This document shows, in pieces, positions 8,881 through 17,970 of a DNA stretch of 64,000 nucleotides. The notes below the pieces were generated by a model. It did not search any database and had not been told where the DNA came from. It saw nothing but the letters and a program-made list of their open reading frames with translations. The first letter of the stretch is position 1. Each line of letters begins with the position of its first letter. A program made the translations under genes and the position numbers. Source of the stretch: Parachlamydiales bacterium (GTDB lineage Bacteria; Chlamydiota; Chlamydiia; Chlamydiales; Rhabdochlamydiaceae); NCBI GenBank assembly GCA_003153295.1, contig PLXY01000011.1, positions 302,053 to 366,052 on the forward strand, given 5' to 3'.

Positions 8881-8902
8881 GAGGGGCTTTTTGCCCCTCT
8901 TT
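8881..8902 (+). terminator. Intrinsic terminator after the porin gene
   Basis: GAGGGGC, a TTTTT loop, then GCCCCTC (8881-8899) followed by TTT starting 13 nt after the porin stop. The same hairpin would also have formed the original 3' end of the minus-strand gene copy that abuts it. Confidence 0.85.
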
Positions 8903-9233
8903 CTCTGATTCTTGCGCGAAAACATGTTCTAGTTCCTTTACCATCTCGCCAAAATATTTTAGAACAATTGCCGGGGGAATAAGATTTAAGAAATATTCCT
9001 GCTGCCTTTGCCGAATTAAAGCTTTTTTCTAATTTTTGTAAGTGATTAGTCTCTAGGTCTAGTCGAGTACGATCTCGGTGCAGTTTTTTTTGTTATGCAT
9101 CTGTGAGGTTTATGTTCCAACAGCTGAAACATCTATGAGAAATTGTTCTTTTTCTTCAGGTGAAAGAAATTCATTATAGAGAGGATGAGGAATATTTCCA
9201 TCTTCGTCCACTTTCTGCAATGTGTTAGTCAAC
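8900..9233 (-). pseudogene. Decayed tandem copy of the 3' part of the gene at 9225-10337
   Basis: These 334 nt align along their whole length to 9234-9747, with scattered substitutions and three internal deletions of about 104, 34 and 42 nt. The 42-nt loss lies exactly between two copies of TAGAGAGG, a slippage signature. The 104- and 34-nt losses shift the frame. There is no start codon or separate reading frame, so it is non-functional. The copy is in direct orientation, so this is a tandem duplication of a roughly 514-nt unit followed by decay of the outer copy. Confidence 0.9.
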
Positions 9234-10337
9234 TTTCTCTGATTCTTGCGCGAAAACTTTTTCTAGTTCCTTTACCATCTCGCCAAAATATTTTAGAACA
9301 ATTGCCGGGGGAACAAGATTTAAGAAATATCCTTGCTGTCTTTGCCGAATTAAAGCTTTTTTAGATTCAAGAAAAACCAATTTCCTTGCTTCATTTAAAC
9401 TAGAGACAATCACTTTCGGACTGAAGTGTTTGAGATCTATAGAGATCTCTTCTTGTAAGATTTGTTCCAATTTTTGTACGTGTTTAGTCTCTAGATCTAG
9501 TTGAGTGCGTTCTCGGTTCAGTATTTTTTGTTGTGCTTCTGTGAGTTTTATGTTCCAACATTTTGCAAGACGATCTTTAGGGATAGATAAAAAAGCTGAA
9601 ACATCTATGAGAAATTGTTCCTTTTCTTCATGTGAAAGAAACTCATTATAGAGAGGAGTTGTTGTGCCTTCTTTATAGAGAAACCGATCGTAGAGAGGAT
9701 GAGGAATATTTCCATCTTCGTCCACTTTCTGCAACATGTTAGTCAACAAGGAGGGTAAATCAAAAATATGTTTTCCGCAAACAATCAGGCGTGGAGCATT
9801 AATAGGAGAGGAAAACGGCTCTTGAGTGTAAGGATCGCAGTATTTATCGGCGTTTTTGTTGTTTTTGAGGCCTTCCACTGCAACTTTACTCAGGGATGTA
9901 GGAGAAGAAACGACCTGGATAAAAGTGCAGGGGCTGTTGATTTGACGCACAAGCTTTTGAATTAAATTCGCAACATAGATTGATGCAATTACTGTAATAA
10001 AAACCTGATATATAACAGGGGAAATAAGAATTTCATTGATGCTTATGCGACATTTTTTGCTTAAAACAGATAATCCATAAGCCGTCACCCCAGTTATGAT
10101 TAATTTGGCCAAAAAATAAATCTCCGAAGTTCGATGGAGGGCTAGAGCAAGCTTAAGAGAGGGTTTTCGGGGAGCTATTTCTACGGTCCTTACCACTGTA
10201 TGTTCACTGTTAAAATTATGTTCAATTTGTTCAATGGTAAGTTTTTCTCGTAGCTGGCAACCCTGAGGAGAGCTGATCACAGGAGAATACGGATATTCCA
10301 GAAAAGAAGAGGATAAGGTAACTTTGGGAATTGACAT
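9225..10337 (-). CDS. Two-helix membrane protein with a possible U-box-like segment
   Basis: A 370-residue protein. Two hydrophobic helices (about 75-93 and 104-125) form a closely spaced pair like that of chlamydial Inc proteins. Residues about 166-220 read 'KYCDPYTQEPFSSPI', 'CGKHIFDLPSLL' and 'DEDGNIPHPLYDRFL', a spacing that recalls a U-box or degenerate RING fold (as in E3 ubiquitin ligases). The C-terminal third is charged and helical. The stop codon and last few residues are supplied by the tandem duplicate that abuts it, so the original C-terminus was probably longer. A host-directed effector is possible; this is inference from pattern only. I see no good Shine-Dalgarno. Confidence 0.55.
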   Translation of the reverse strand: MSIPKVTLSSSFLEYPYSPVISSPQGCQLREKLTIEQIEHNFNSEHTVVRTVEIAPRKPSLKLALALHRTSEIYFLAKLIITGVTAYGLSVLSKKCRISINEILISPVIYQVFITVIASIYVANLIQKLVRQINSPCTFIQVVSSPTSLSKVAVEGLKNNKNADKYCDPYTQEPFSSPINAPRLIVCGKHIFDLPSLLTNMLQKVDEDGNIPHPLYDRFLYKEGTTTPLYNEFLSHEEKEQFLIDVSAFLSIPKDRLAKCWNIKLTEAQQKILNRERTQLDLETKHVQKLEQILQEEISIDLKHFSPKVIVSSLNEARKLVFLESKKALIRQRQQGYFLNLVPPAIVLKYFGEMVKELEKVFAQESEKVD

Positions 10338-10390
10338 CAGCCGAAGATACTAACATAGACATCTAAAAAAACCGCTGAAAGAAATTCTAA

Positions 10391-12115
10391 TTAGAACGGA
10401 TTTTCATTGAAGGAAATATTGACATATCGGCCTGATGTGTCGACATTGACATAGATAAACTTTGAGGCTTTACCTTGGAAAAGCTCAAAAAGACCGGGCG
10501 AGTTGATCAAGGTCTCAGGTAATTTGTCTGATTCTACAAGGATACAGGGATTTGCTGTATCGTCGGTTCTTTCTTTGGCTGTTTGTAATAAGGGCTGTAG
10601 TGTGGCATCTGATTTAACAAACTGCACAGAATAAAAGACCCAATTAAACCAAGGAAAACGTTTCTTTTCATCTTGCCGGAATAAAAGATGGGCATTGGGC
10701 GCTACGCTCAAGAGAAGCATTGCTTTTCTCCAACTCGCTTTTTGCAGGATCAAAATAGCCCCAGGATTTTTTTCTAAAAGCTCTAGATTGAGCGTTTGGA
10801 TATGGTTCAAAGGATGCAAAATGAAGCGGGAAAAAAAGGAGAGAAAAAGATCAGATAGCCGGGACATCATCAAGAGAGATAGAAGGAACGTCAAGCATCC
10901 CGTCACAGCAAAGCCTATAGAGGGCGACAGCCCTAAGATGGCGCTATAGAAATAAAGGGCCGCTGAAGCGAGAAGAACACCGCAAAAACTCAAGAAATTA
11001 TTAGCTGCAATGATTTGTCCCCGCTTTACATTCGGACTGAAGATCTGGATGAAAGAATCGAAAGGGACGATGAAAAGCCCTCCGAACATCCCCAATAACA
11101 CCAATAAAATAACCACAATGGTTAGATGATGGCAAAAGACCCAGAGCATGAATAAAAATAGAGCGATAAACATTCCTGCAAAACAGGAAAGACCCAGCTC
11201 AGCTCTTTTTTTAGAGATTTTCCCTCCAATATAAGCTCCGATCGCAATTCCAAAAGCCGTGCTTAAAAAAAGATATCCTCCAGAGACTTCACTGAGATTC
11301 AATGCTGAGATAGCAAAGGGAATGATATTCAGCTGGACAAAAGCTCCGATGAATAAAAAGTAAGCAGAACCGCAGACGGCAACGAGAAGATGCTTCTGGG
11401 TATAGCAAAAGCGCAAAGTGGAGTAAATTTCCTTAACGAAAAGAAAGTTTAATTTTTTGTCGCTTCCTTGCGCCGGTGTACGCCGTATCCCAAAAGTGCT
11501 GATAAAGCCGATAATCGCAATCATTAAGCAAAAAGCCGCTACGACAACGTAGTCTCGGTTTGTGATCTCCGTTAAAAAGGAGGCTAAAAAGGTTCCGAAA
11601 ATGACGGCTAAGTAGGTAAAAGAGGTGATCAGGCCGTTAGCGCTGGGAACACGTTCTTTAGGCACGAGTTCAGTGATGATCGCGTATTTGGGAGGTCCGA
11701 ACATCGCACTATGGGTCGATAATAGGAATAGGAGGCAGTAACTTCCCCAAACACTTTTGTAACCAAACGCAATCATAGCAAGGATCATCGTTCCTATCTC
11801 GATCCCTTTAAACAACATCATCAGCCGTTGTTTACTAAAACGATCGGCTAAAACTCCAGCCGTCGAAGAAAATAAAAGAAAAGGTATCACAAAAACAGCG
11901 CCGATTTTCGCCAAAATGATACTGGCATGTTCAGTTCCTTTGATATCAATCAGCAGGTAAGCGATGACAAGTTTGAAGATATTGTCATTAAGGGCTCCCA
12001 TAAATTGAGCAATATTGAGAAAATGGAGAGAATGCTTATCGGGGCGTGAAAATCCCGGCAGCTTGGACATAAAGTTAGTCAAGCCTTCGAACCATGATTT
12101 TTTTAGGAGCGCCAT
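10391..12115 (-). CDS. LplT/YgeD-like MFS transporter with degenerate PlsC-like domain
   Basis: A 574-residue protein. Residues about 30-425 form a 12-helix MFS transporter beginning 'FLNIAQFMGALNDNIFKLVIAYLL', the signature of lysophospholipid transporters (LplT, YgeD). The C-terminal 145 residues resemble a PlsC-type acyltransferase fold ('GAILILQKASWRKAMLLLSVAP', then 'FRQDEKKRFPWFNWVFYSVQFVKSD'), but the catalytic HxxxxD motif is absent, replaced in the 'QKASWRKA' region. So it probably moves lysophospholipids across the inner membrane, with a non-catalytic or remnant domain. In Chlamydia a YgeD homologue also precedes recC. It is divergent from recC with a 34-nt spacer. Confidence 0.85.
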   Translation of the reverse strand: MALLKKSWFEGLTNFMSKLPGFSRPDKHSLHFLNIAQFMGALNDNIFKLVIAYLLIDIKGTEHASIILAKIGAVFVIPFLLFSSTAGVLADRFSKQRLMMLFKGIEIGTMILAMIAFGYKSVWGSYCLLFLLSTHSAMFGPPKYAIITELVPKERVPSANGLITSFTYLAVIFGTFLASFLTEITNRDYVVVAAFCLMIAIIGFISTFGIRRTPAQGSDKKLNFLFVKEIYSTLRFCYTQKHLLVAVCGSAYFLFIGAFVQLNIIPFAISALNLSEVSGGYLFLSTAFGIAIGAYIGGKISKKRAELGLSCFAGMFIALFLFMLWVFCHHLTIVVILLVLLGMFGGLFIVPFDSFIQIFSPNVKRGQIIAANNFLSFCGVLLASAALYFYSAILGLSPSIGFAVTGCLTFLLSLLMMSRLSDLFLSFFSRFILHPLNHIQTLNLELLEKNPGAILILQKASWRKAMLLLSVAPNAHLLFRQDEKKRFPWFNWVFYSVQFVKSDATLQPLLQTAKERTDDTANPCILVESDKLPETLINSPGLFELFQGKASKFIYVNVDTSGRYVNISFNENPF

Positions 12116-12149
12116 AAGGTTACTTTAGCATGAAATATAAAACGTTGTT

Positions 12150-15002
12150 ATGAAAATTTTTGTTTCCAACCAGCTCGAGGTTCTAGCCGAGCTTTTGAAA
12201 GAAGAACTCTTTCAAGGGGAAGGCCATCCTTTTGAAAAGCGGTGGATTGTCGTGCCTAATGAAAGGATTAAGCAAGATCTTTTCTTAAGGTGGGCGCACG
12301 ATCCCACGCTCAACGTAGCCACCGGTTTCAATATGATTACATGGTCGGAAGCGCTTTCTCGGCTGTTTCCTGATCTCCCCTCACAGACAGAGCTTTCTTT
12401 GAAAATTGAAAACGTTCTGGAACGCGTGGAAAATGCAGAACCTCTTTTAGCCTATTTGAGTCATGGAGGAATTTCAAGAAAAGCCAGTCTCTGCGACCGG
12501 ATGAGTTCTCTTTTTTTACATTATTTAGGCCAGCCTGAAGAAAAGCTTTTACAATGGTTGGAAAAAACTGGCTGGCAGCAATCTCTCTGGCGAGCTGTTT
12601 TCCCCCACGGCATTCCGTGGAAAACGCAAAATTTTTTAGAAGGATCAGTCTATCTTTTTCATCCTTTTCAGGTATTTCCTTATCAGCTTGCAGCATTCAA
12701 AAAAATGGAAGCCACCTGTTTTCTCTTTTCTCCCTGTGGGATGTATTGGGGAGATTTCCATACTTTGCGACAGCAGGGATTTCTTTTAAAAAAAACGGAT
12801 GTCAAAACAAAAAAAGAGCTACTGCAATTTTTTGAAAATGAACATCCTCTTTTAGCAAACTGGGGCCGCAAAGGCAGGGAGCTCTTAAATTTATTTGAAG
12901 ATGAAGAATGGACGGATGCCTATGCTGAATCAAGATCCGACTCTCTTTTAAAAACAGTCCAAGAAGAGATGCTGACTTTGTCTTCTTTAAAGAAGACAAC
13001 AGATCTTTCGATTCAAGTTCATTCTGCCTCTTCAAAACTTCGTGAAGTTGAAGTTGTATGGGAAATCATTCAGCGGCTGCCTTTCAAACCTTCGGAAATT
13101 TTAGTTCTAGCTCCTGATATGCAAAGTTATGCGGCAGCCATCGAGCTTGTTTTTCTTCAACGGGGTGGCCCTTTTGACTTTGCTATTTTTTGTTTAGAGG
13201 CTCGCTCGAAGAGTTCTTTGATGCAAGGACTGGAAATTCTTCTTGAACTTCCCCGTTTTCGATTTTCAAAAGATTCCGTGGAAAAACTTCTTTTCTGCCC
13301 TCCTTTTTTAAGAAAATTTAATTTTGATATCGAAGATGCGCATCTTCTCCAAAAGTGGATGAACCGAGTTCATATCCGCTATGATTTGAATGCAGATCAC
13401 CCAGGTTCGTGGAACGCAGGATTAAAACGTCTAGTCGAAGCTCTTGTGACAACAGTCAGAGAAGACCAATTGTCCCTTGATTTTTCAGATGCCGATGTCT
13501 TAAGCCGGTGGATCCATGTGGTTCAGCTCTTCGAACAGGAATTAAAAGTGACGACCGATCAGCTCACTTTAAAAGAATGGTCGCAGGCTCTGCGAAACAT
13601 CGTTGATCAATTCTTTGCGCAGGATCCAGATGATGTTTTGATGCGCGAGCTTGAAAAGCTGCAGCAGATGGAGATAGAAGGGAAGTTCCCTTTTTCAAGC
13701 ATAGAACGGATTTTGAAAAACATTTTTCAGCAAAAAAGCGGATCTGTCCAAGGATCTCATTTACAAGCAGTCCGCTTTGCCTCTTTAGAAAAAGGGGCTT
13801 TGATTCCTGCTCAAGCGATCATTCTCATGGGAATGGAAGAAGGCAGTTTCCCTCGGCAAGATCCTCCTTCTTCCCTCCAGCAGATGATGACCCCGAGCCG
13901 CATCGAAGAGGACAAATATCTTTTCTTAGAAGCCTTTTGCAGCGCGCGGGAAATGTTTATCATGACGTACTTACGGATCCATCCTGAAGATGGAAAAAGT
14001 CAAAAACCGTGTGCCATGGTTGAAGAGCTCATCCATTATTGTTCTCATCTTTCTATCACCGATCATCCTTTTTCTCCTTTTGATCCGTCTTATTTTCAAG
14101 AAGACGGTTTTCGAAGCTTTTCCAAGTCCCATTTTGAAGCCCTAGAAAAAGAAAGTCCTGCGGAAAAACAAGTACCGATTCTGGCGCCGGCTTCTTTTTC
14201 TACAGTCGATATCCGGATGCTCCGCAAATTGGCCCGCCATCCGTTGCAGTTCTTTTTTGAAGAAAGAGTGGGCATCGAATTTGAATGGCAAGAAAGAAGC
14301 ACGGAATTTACCCTTTCGCCTATGGATATGCTCCGTTTAAGAAAGACTTCGCTTAAAAGGCCCTTGGAAGAATTGCTTGGCGAGATGGAAAAAGAAGGAA
14401 AGCTCCCTGTCGGATCTTTTTCCAAAGTTGCGGTGCAAAAAATTCAAAATGAGATTGAGACGTATCATGAAATGTTAGAAAAACTTCAGGTCCAACCTGA
14501 AGAAATTTATTCGATCGAGCTGCAAGCCCCCTGCCAGCAGCCGACTCAAATCGATGCTCATACGTGGATTTATCCTGCTTTAGTGATCAACAATGTGTTG
14601 ATCCAGGGCCGGATAGATGAGATTTGCCCTCAAGGTCTTCTTTTCCATGGAGAAGACACCCTTGCCGATCAATTGAAGGCCTGGCCTCTTTATTTGATCG
14701 CGAGCCGTTTAGAGCTTCCTCATCCGATGAAACTGTTATTCACAAAAAAAGGAAAGGTCAGCGAGCTTAAGCCTTCACCCGCAGCGCTTGAAAAATATAT
14801 TGTCTATGCTGAAAAAGCTTTAACCATGCCATCACCCCTACATCCCAAATGGGCCCGCGGACTTTTCAAAGACGGTAAAATTCCTGCAGAGGAAGATGAA
14901 ATCATTGAATGGGCTCAAAAGCGCAATCTAATCCCGCCCGTTGATTTGTGGTTAAAGGCCTGGAATCCTTTCCTTCAGGAGGTCGTTCATGAGCTCCTTT
15001 GA
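12150..15002 (+). CDS. recC: RecC subunit of exonuclease V
   Basis: A 950-residue RecC-like protein, shorter than E. coli RecC (about 1120). The N-terminus 'MKIFVSNQLEVLAELL' and 'WIVVPNERIKQDLFLRWA' match the RecC start (inactive helicase-like domain 1), and 'GALIPAQAIILMGMEEGSFPR' matches the C-terminal helicase-like half. It recognises Chi-type sequences and holds the RecB and RecD motors. It lacks a working ATPase, as expected for RecC. The stop overlaps the recB start by 14 nt, so the two are translationally coupled. Its order with recB and recD makes the call secure. Confidence 0.92.
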   Translation: MKIFVSNQLEVLAELLKEELFQGEGHPFEKRWIVVPNERIKQDLFLRWAHDPTLNVATGFNMITWSEALSRLFPDLPSQTELSLKIENVLERVENAEPLLAYLSHGGISRKASLCDRMSSLFLHYLGQPEEKLLQWLEKTGWQQSLWRAVFPHGIPWKTQNFLEGSVYLFHPFQVFPYQLAAFKKMEATCFLFSPCGMYWGDFHTLRQQGFLLKKTDVKTKKELLQFFENEHPLLANWGRKGRELLNLFEDEEWTDAYAESRSDSLLKTVQEEMLTLSSLKKTTDLSIQVHSASSKLREVEVVWEIIQRLPFKPSEILVLAPDMQSYAAAIELVFLQRGGPFDFAIFCLEARSKSSLMQGLEILLELPRFRFSKDSVEKLLFCPPFLRKFNFDIEDAHLLQKWMNRVHIRYDLNADHPGSWNAGLKRLVEALVTTVREDQLSLDFSDADVLSRWIHVVQLFEQELKVTTDQLTLKEWSQALRNIVDQFFAQDPDDVLMRELEKLQQMEIEGKFPFSSIERILKNIFQQKSGSVQGSHLQAVRFASLEKGALIPAQAIILMGMEEGSFPRQDPPSSLQQMMTPSRIEEDKYLFLEAFCSAREMFIMTYLRIHPEDGKSQKPCAMVEELIHYCSHLSITDHPFSPFDPSYFQEDGFRSFSKSHFEALEKESPAEKQVPILAPASFSTVDIRMLRKLARHPLQFFFEERVGIEFEWQERSTEFTLSPMDMLRLRKTSLKRPLEELLGEMEKEGKLPVGSFSKVAVQKIQNEIETYHEMLEKLQVQPEEIYSIELQAPCQQPTQIDAHTWIYPALVINNVLIQGRIDEICPQGLLFHGEDTLADQLKAWPLYLIASRLELPHPMKLLFTKKGKVSELKPSPAALEKYIVYAEKALTMPSPLHPKWARGLFKDGKIPAEEDEIIEWAQKRNLIPPVDLWLKAWNPFLQEVVHELL

Positions 15003-17970
15003 TATTTTATCAAAACAGACACCGCTGCAGCGCCGTCTATTTTTAGAAGCATCGGCAGGAACGGGAAAAACATTTACGATCGAACATCTTGTTGTGCGTC
15101 TTTTATTAGAGACCGATTTTACGCTCGATCAAATTTTAGTCGTGACGTTCACCCGAGCAGCGACCCGAGAGCTTAAAGTACGCATCCGCGCTAATCTAGA
15201 AAAAGCTCTTTCCCGGACGGCGATGTTCGACTATCTGGTCGATTTAACAGAAGAGCAGCAAGAAAAAATTAAAACTGCTCTGTTAACGTTTGACAAGGCA
15301 CAGATTTTTACCATTCACGGATTTTGTCACCGCCTTCTTCAAGAGTTTGCTTTCGAGGCATTTGTCGGACTAGAACTTCAAGAGTGGGAAAGCAGTGAAG
15401 AAAAATGGGCTGTCTTGGAATTTCTCCGTTCAACCGATAAACTCTTCCCACAACAATTAAAACGGTTGTTAGGTTCAGTGAGAAGCGAAATCGAAAAACT
15501 TGTTGATAAGCTCTTATCCTCTTCTGACAATGAAAGTGAAGCTCCTTCTGCTGCTGTTTTGCTGGAATGCGCTAATCAAAATCTATCACGTCTTCAACCT
15601 TTTTCCATACCTGAGGCTTTTGCTCTTGCCCGTCCCCATTACAAAGAGATGACATCGGAAGATTTCGACGGACAGGCAGGTCTTCTTGACCAAGCGCTCC
15701 AAAGAGGTTGTTTACTGCCGGAAGAATGGGACCAATTAATTGGACAAGAGGAGATTTTTTTAGAGGGGATTCATACGGGCAATCTCAAAGCCCGCACTAA
15801 ATTCACAGGCCATCCTCTACTGGAGCAATTGCGATCCGCCCTACTTCCTTTGCTAGAATCTGCCCGAAATCCTCGAAAAATCTTCCACGTCTTGAATCAA
15901 GCCTGGCAGCAAGAGAGAAAAAAACTATCCCGCCTTCATGAAAAAGTCTCGCCTGATGATCTATTAAAAATGATCCAGGAAAGATTAGCCGAAAAATCTT
16001 TTGTCGAAGAGATTCGAAAAAAATATCAAGCTGTGATTGTCGATGAGTTCCAAGACACCGATCCTGTCCAATGGAAAATTTTTGAAACGCTTTTTTTTGC
16101 AGATCGAACTAAATCAGTCTATCTTGTGGGTGATCCCAAGCAATCGATCTATGCTTTCCGAAACGCAGATATCTATACTTTCCTACAAGCTTCAGATGGA
16201 TTTGCGATTGAACAGAAAGCCGTGCTCACAACCAATTATCGATCGACAAAGGGGCTTTTAGATGCGCTGAACCGTCTTCTTTGCGCAAAACCCTGGATGG
16301 ACCTTCCTAAGTTAGAACAAAATCTTTCTGTTCCTCTTGCCGCAGCAGCTAAAGCCGGCGAGGGCGATCTTTGCTTCATGGTCGCAGATGGAGATCTCAG
16401 TTCCAGTAGAAGTAAAAAATGGCCGACCCCTGAGATTGAACAGCAAGTCTTCTCTTTTATCATCCATGAGATTCACCGGCTTCACTTAGAACCACGTGAA
16501 ATCGCGGTCCTTGTCAAAGACAGATATCAGGCGCTCCGAGTGAAAAATGCCTTAGAAAAATGGCAGATTCCCTCCGTTCTCTATCGAGGAGCGAGCCTAG
16601 GAGATTCGATCATGGTTGATCTACTCATTGAACTTACGCAAGCCTGCCATGGCGCCGATCCCCTTTCATCGATTAAAAAGGTGCTTCTAGGACCTTTTTT
16701 CAGGCTTCCTATTGAAGCATTGACAGATGAAGTAGTTTCTCATGCTAAAACACTCTTTGGACACCTTGCTGATGTCTGGCTTCAAGTAGGTTTTTCTGCA
16801 TTTTTAGCCCGTTTTCTTCAGGCTAAATTTTTAGAGAAAACAGTTCTACAGACTCTTTGCCTTGACGAAGTTTTATACGATGATCTCATGCAGATCGTGG
16901 AAAAAATTCTTTATATCCGCGATCCCCACCAGCTGATCAAAGCTCTCCAGCTATTAAAAGTTGAAGAAGTCGATGATCGAATTTCTGCTCATCCGCATGG
17001 AGTCCAAATCATGACTATCCATGCGAGTAAAGGACTTGAATTTGAGACGGTATTTGCCCTAGGGCTTGCCTCCCGAACAACAGCCGAAGATAAGTCGGAT
17101 AATGAGTTGAAAGAAATCGATGCTGAAAAAATGCGCCAGCTCTATGTTGCTTTGACCCGTGCTAAGCAGCGGCTTTACATTCCTCTTATTCGACAAAGCG
17201 ACAAGCTCTGTAAATTAGGAGAAGCTTCTCCGATTGAACTTTTTTGGGAAAGAGCCTCGCCCGACCTTCTTTCCTTTAATCATGTTCATCTCCATCAGAT
17301 CAGCTTCGATCTCCGCTCTTATTCAAGCCAAGACTCTGTTCCTTTGATTCCACCCCCTTCGAAATCGCTTTTTTTTAAGCCTTTTTTCCTTCAATCCTTC
17401 ACCTCCTTAGCCCAATCTTCAGGAGAAAGAAGATCGATCCCAGATGAGCTACTTCCTTCAGGAGCTGAAACAGGGATCATCATTCATCGCATCTTTGAAA
17501 GACTTTTTGATCAATCGATATCTCTTGAAGAGCTTGTATCCCAAGAGATCAAAGGATCCCACTTAGAATCTCATGGGACCCTCATCCGCTCTATGATCGA
17601 TAAAGTCCTAGATCTTCCGCTTGATGGTTTTTGTTTGCGGGATCTCGACCGCAATCGTCTTCTGCCGGAAATGGAATTCCTGTTTCCCAGTGGAGGAAGC
17701 GCTTTGAAAGGATTTATTGATCTCTCTTTTGAGCATCAGGGAAAGTTCTATCTGATCGATTGGAAAACAAACGTCTTAGAAAACTACTCGCCTGATCAAT
17801 TAGAAAAAGCCATGGTGGATCATGACTATCTTCTTCAGGGGAAAATTTATACGACAGCATTTACTCGTTATTTAAAACTTTATGGAAGTCCTTCCTTTGG
17901 CGGCGCTTTTTTCCTTTTTGTCCGCGGCCCTGCAGCGTATCATTTTACTCCGGAGGCCTTCGATGTTTGA
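14989..17970 (+). CDS. recB: RecB helicase-nuclease subunit of exonuclease V
   Basis: A 993-residue SF1 helicase fused to a RecB-type nuclease. Walker A 'LEASAGTGKTFTIEHL' lies at about residues 17-32; motif Ia 'VVTFTRAATRELK' follows; the Walker B motif is 'VDEFQDTDPVQW'; motif III/IV 'GDPKQSIYAFRNAD' and motif VI 'YVALTRAKQRL' are intact. The C-terminus shows the nuclease motif 'YLIDWKTN' preceded by 'KGFIDLSF'. It is shorter than E. coli RecB (about 1180). It unwinds and degrades double-strand ends in recombination repair. ATG at 14989 is inside the recC end, preceded by AGGAGG. Confidence 0.96.
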   Translation: MSSFDILSKQTPLQRRLFLEASAGTGKTFTIEHLVVRLLLETDFTLDQILVVTFTRAATRELKVRIRANLEKALSRTAMFDYLVDLTEEQQEKIKTALLTFDKAQIFTIHGFCHRLLQEFAFEAFVGLELQEWESSEEKWAVLEFLRSTDKLFPQQLKRLLGSVRSEIEKLVDKLLSSSDNESEAPSAAVLLECANQNLSRLQPFSIPEAFALARPHYKEMTSEDFDGQAGLLDQALQRGCLLPEEWDQLIGQEEIFLEGIHTGNLKARTKFTGHPLLEQLRSALLPLLESARNPRKIFHVLNQAWQQERKKLSRLHEKVSPDDLLKMIQERLAEKSFVEEIRKKYQAVIVDEFQDTDPVQWKIFETLFFADRTKSVYLVGDPKQSIYAFRNADIYTFLQASDGFAIEQKAVLTTNYRSTKGLLDALNRLLCAKPWMDLPKLEQNLSVPLAAAAKAGEGDLCFMVADGDLSSSRSKKWPTPEIEQQVFSFIIHEIHRLHLEPREIAVLVKDRYQALRVKNALEKWQIPSVLYRGASLGDSIMVDLLIELTQACHGADPLSSIKKVLLGPFFRLPIEALTDEVVSHAKTLFGHLADVWLQVGFSAFLARFLQAKFLEKTVLQTLCLDEVLYDDLMQIVEKILYIRDPHQLIKALQLLKVEEVDDRISAHPHGVQIMTIHASKGLEFETVFALGLASRTTAEDKSDNELKEIDAEKMRQLYVALTRAKQRLYIPLIRQSDKLCKLGEASPIELFWERASPDLLSFNHVHLHQISFDLRSYSSQDSVPLIPPPSKSLFFKPFFLQSFTSLAQSSGERRSIPDELLPSGAETGIIIHRIFERLFDQSISLEELVSQEIKGSHLESHGTLIRSMIDKVLDLPLDGFCLRDLDRNRLLPEMEFLFPSGGSALKGFIDLSFEHQGKFYLIDWKTNVLENYSPDQLEKAMVDHDYLLQGKIYTTAFTRYLKLYGSPSFGGAFFLFVRGPAAYHFTPEAFDV

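Noticed and set aside
17882..17962. Upstream start for recD
   Set aside because: It lies inside the conserved nuclease end of recB, and the ATG at 17963 has CGGAGG.
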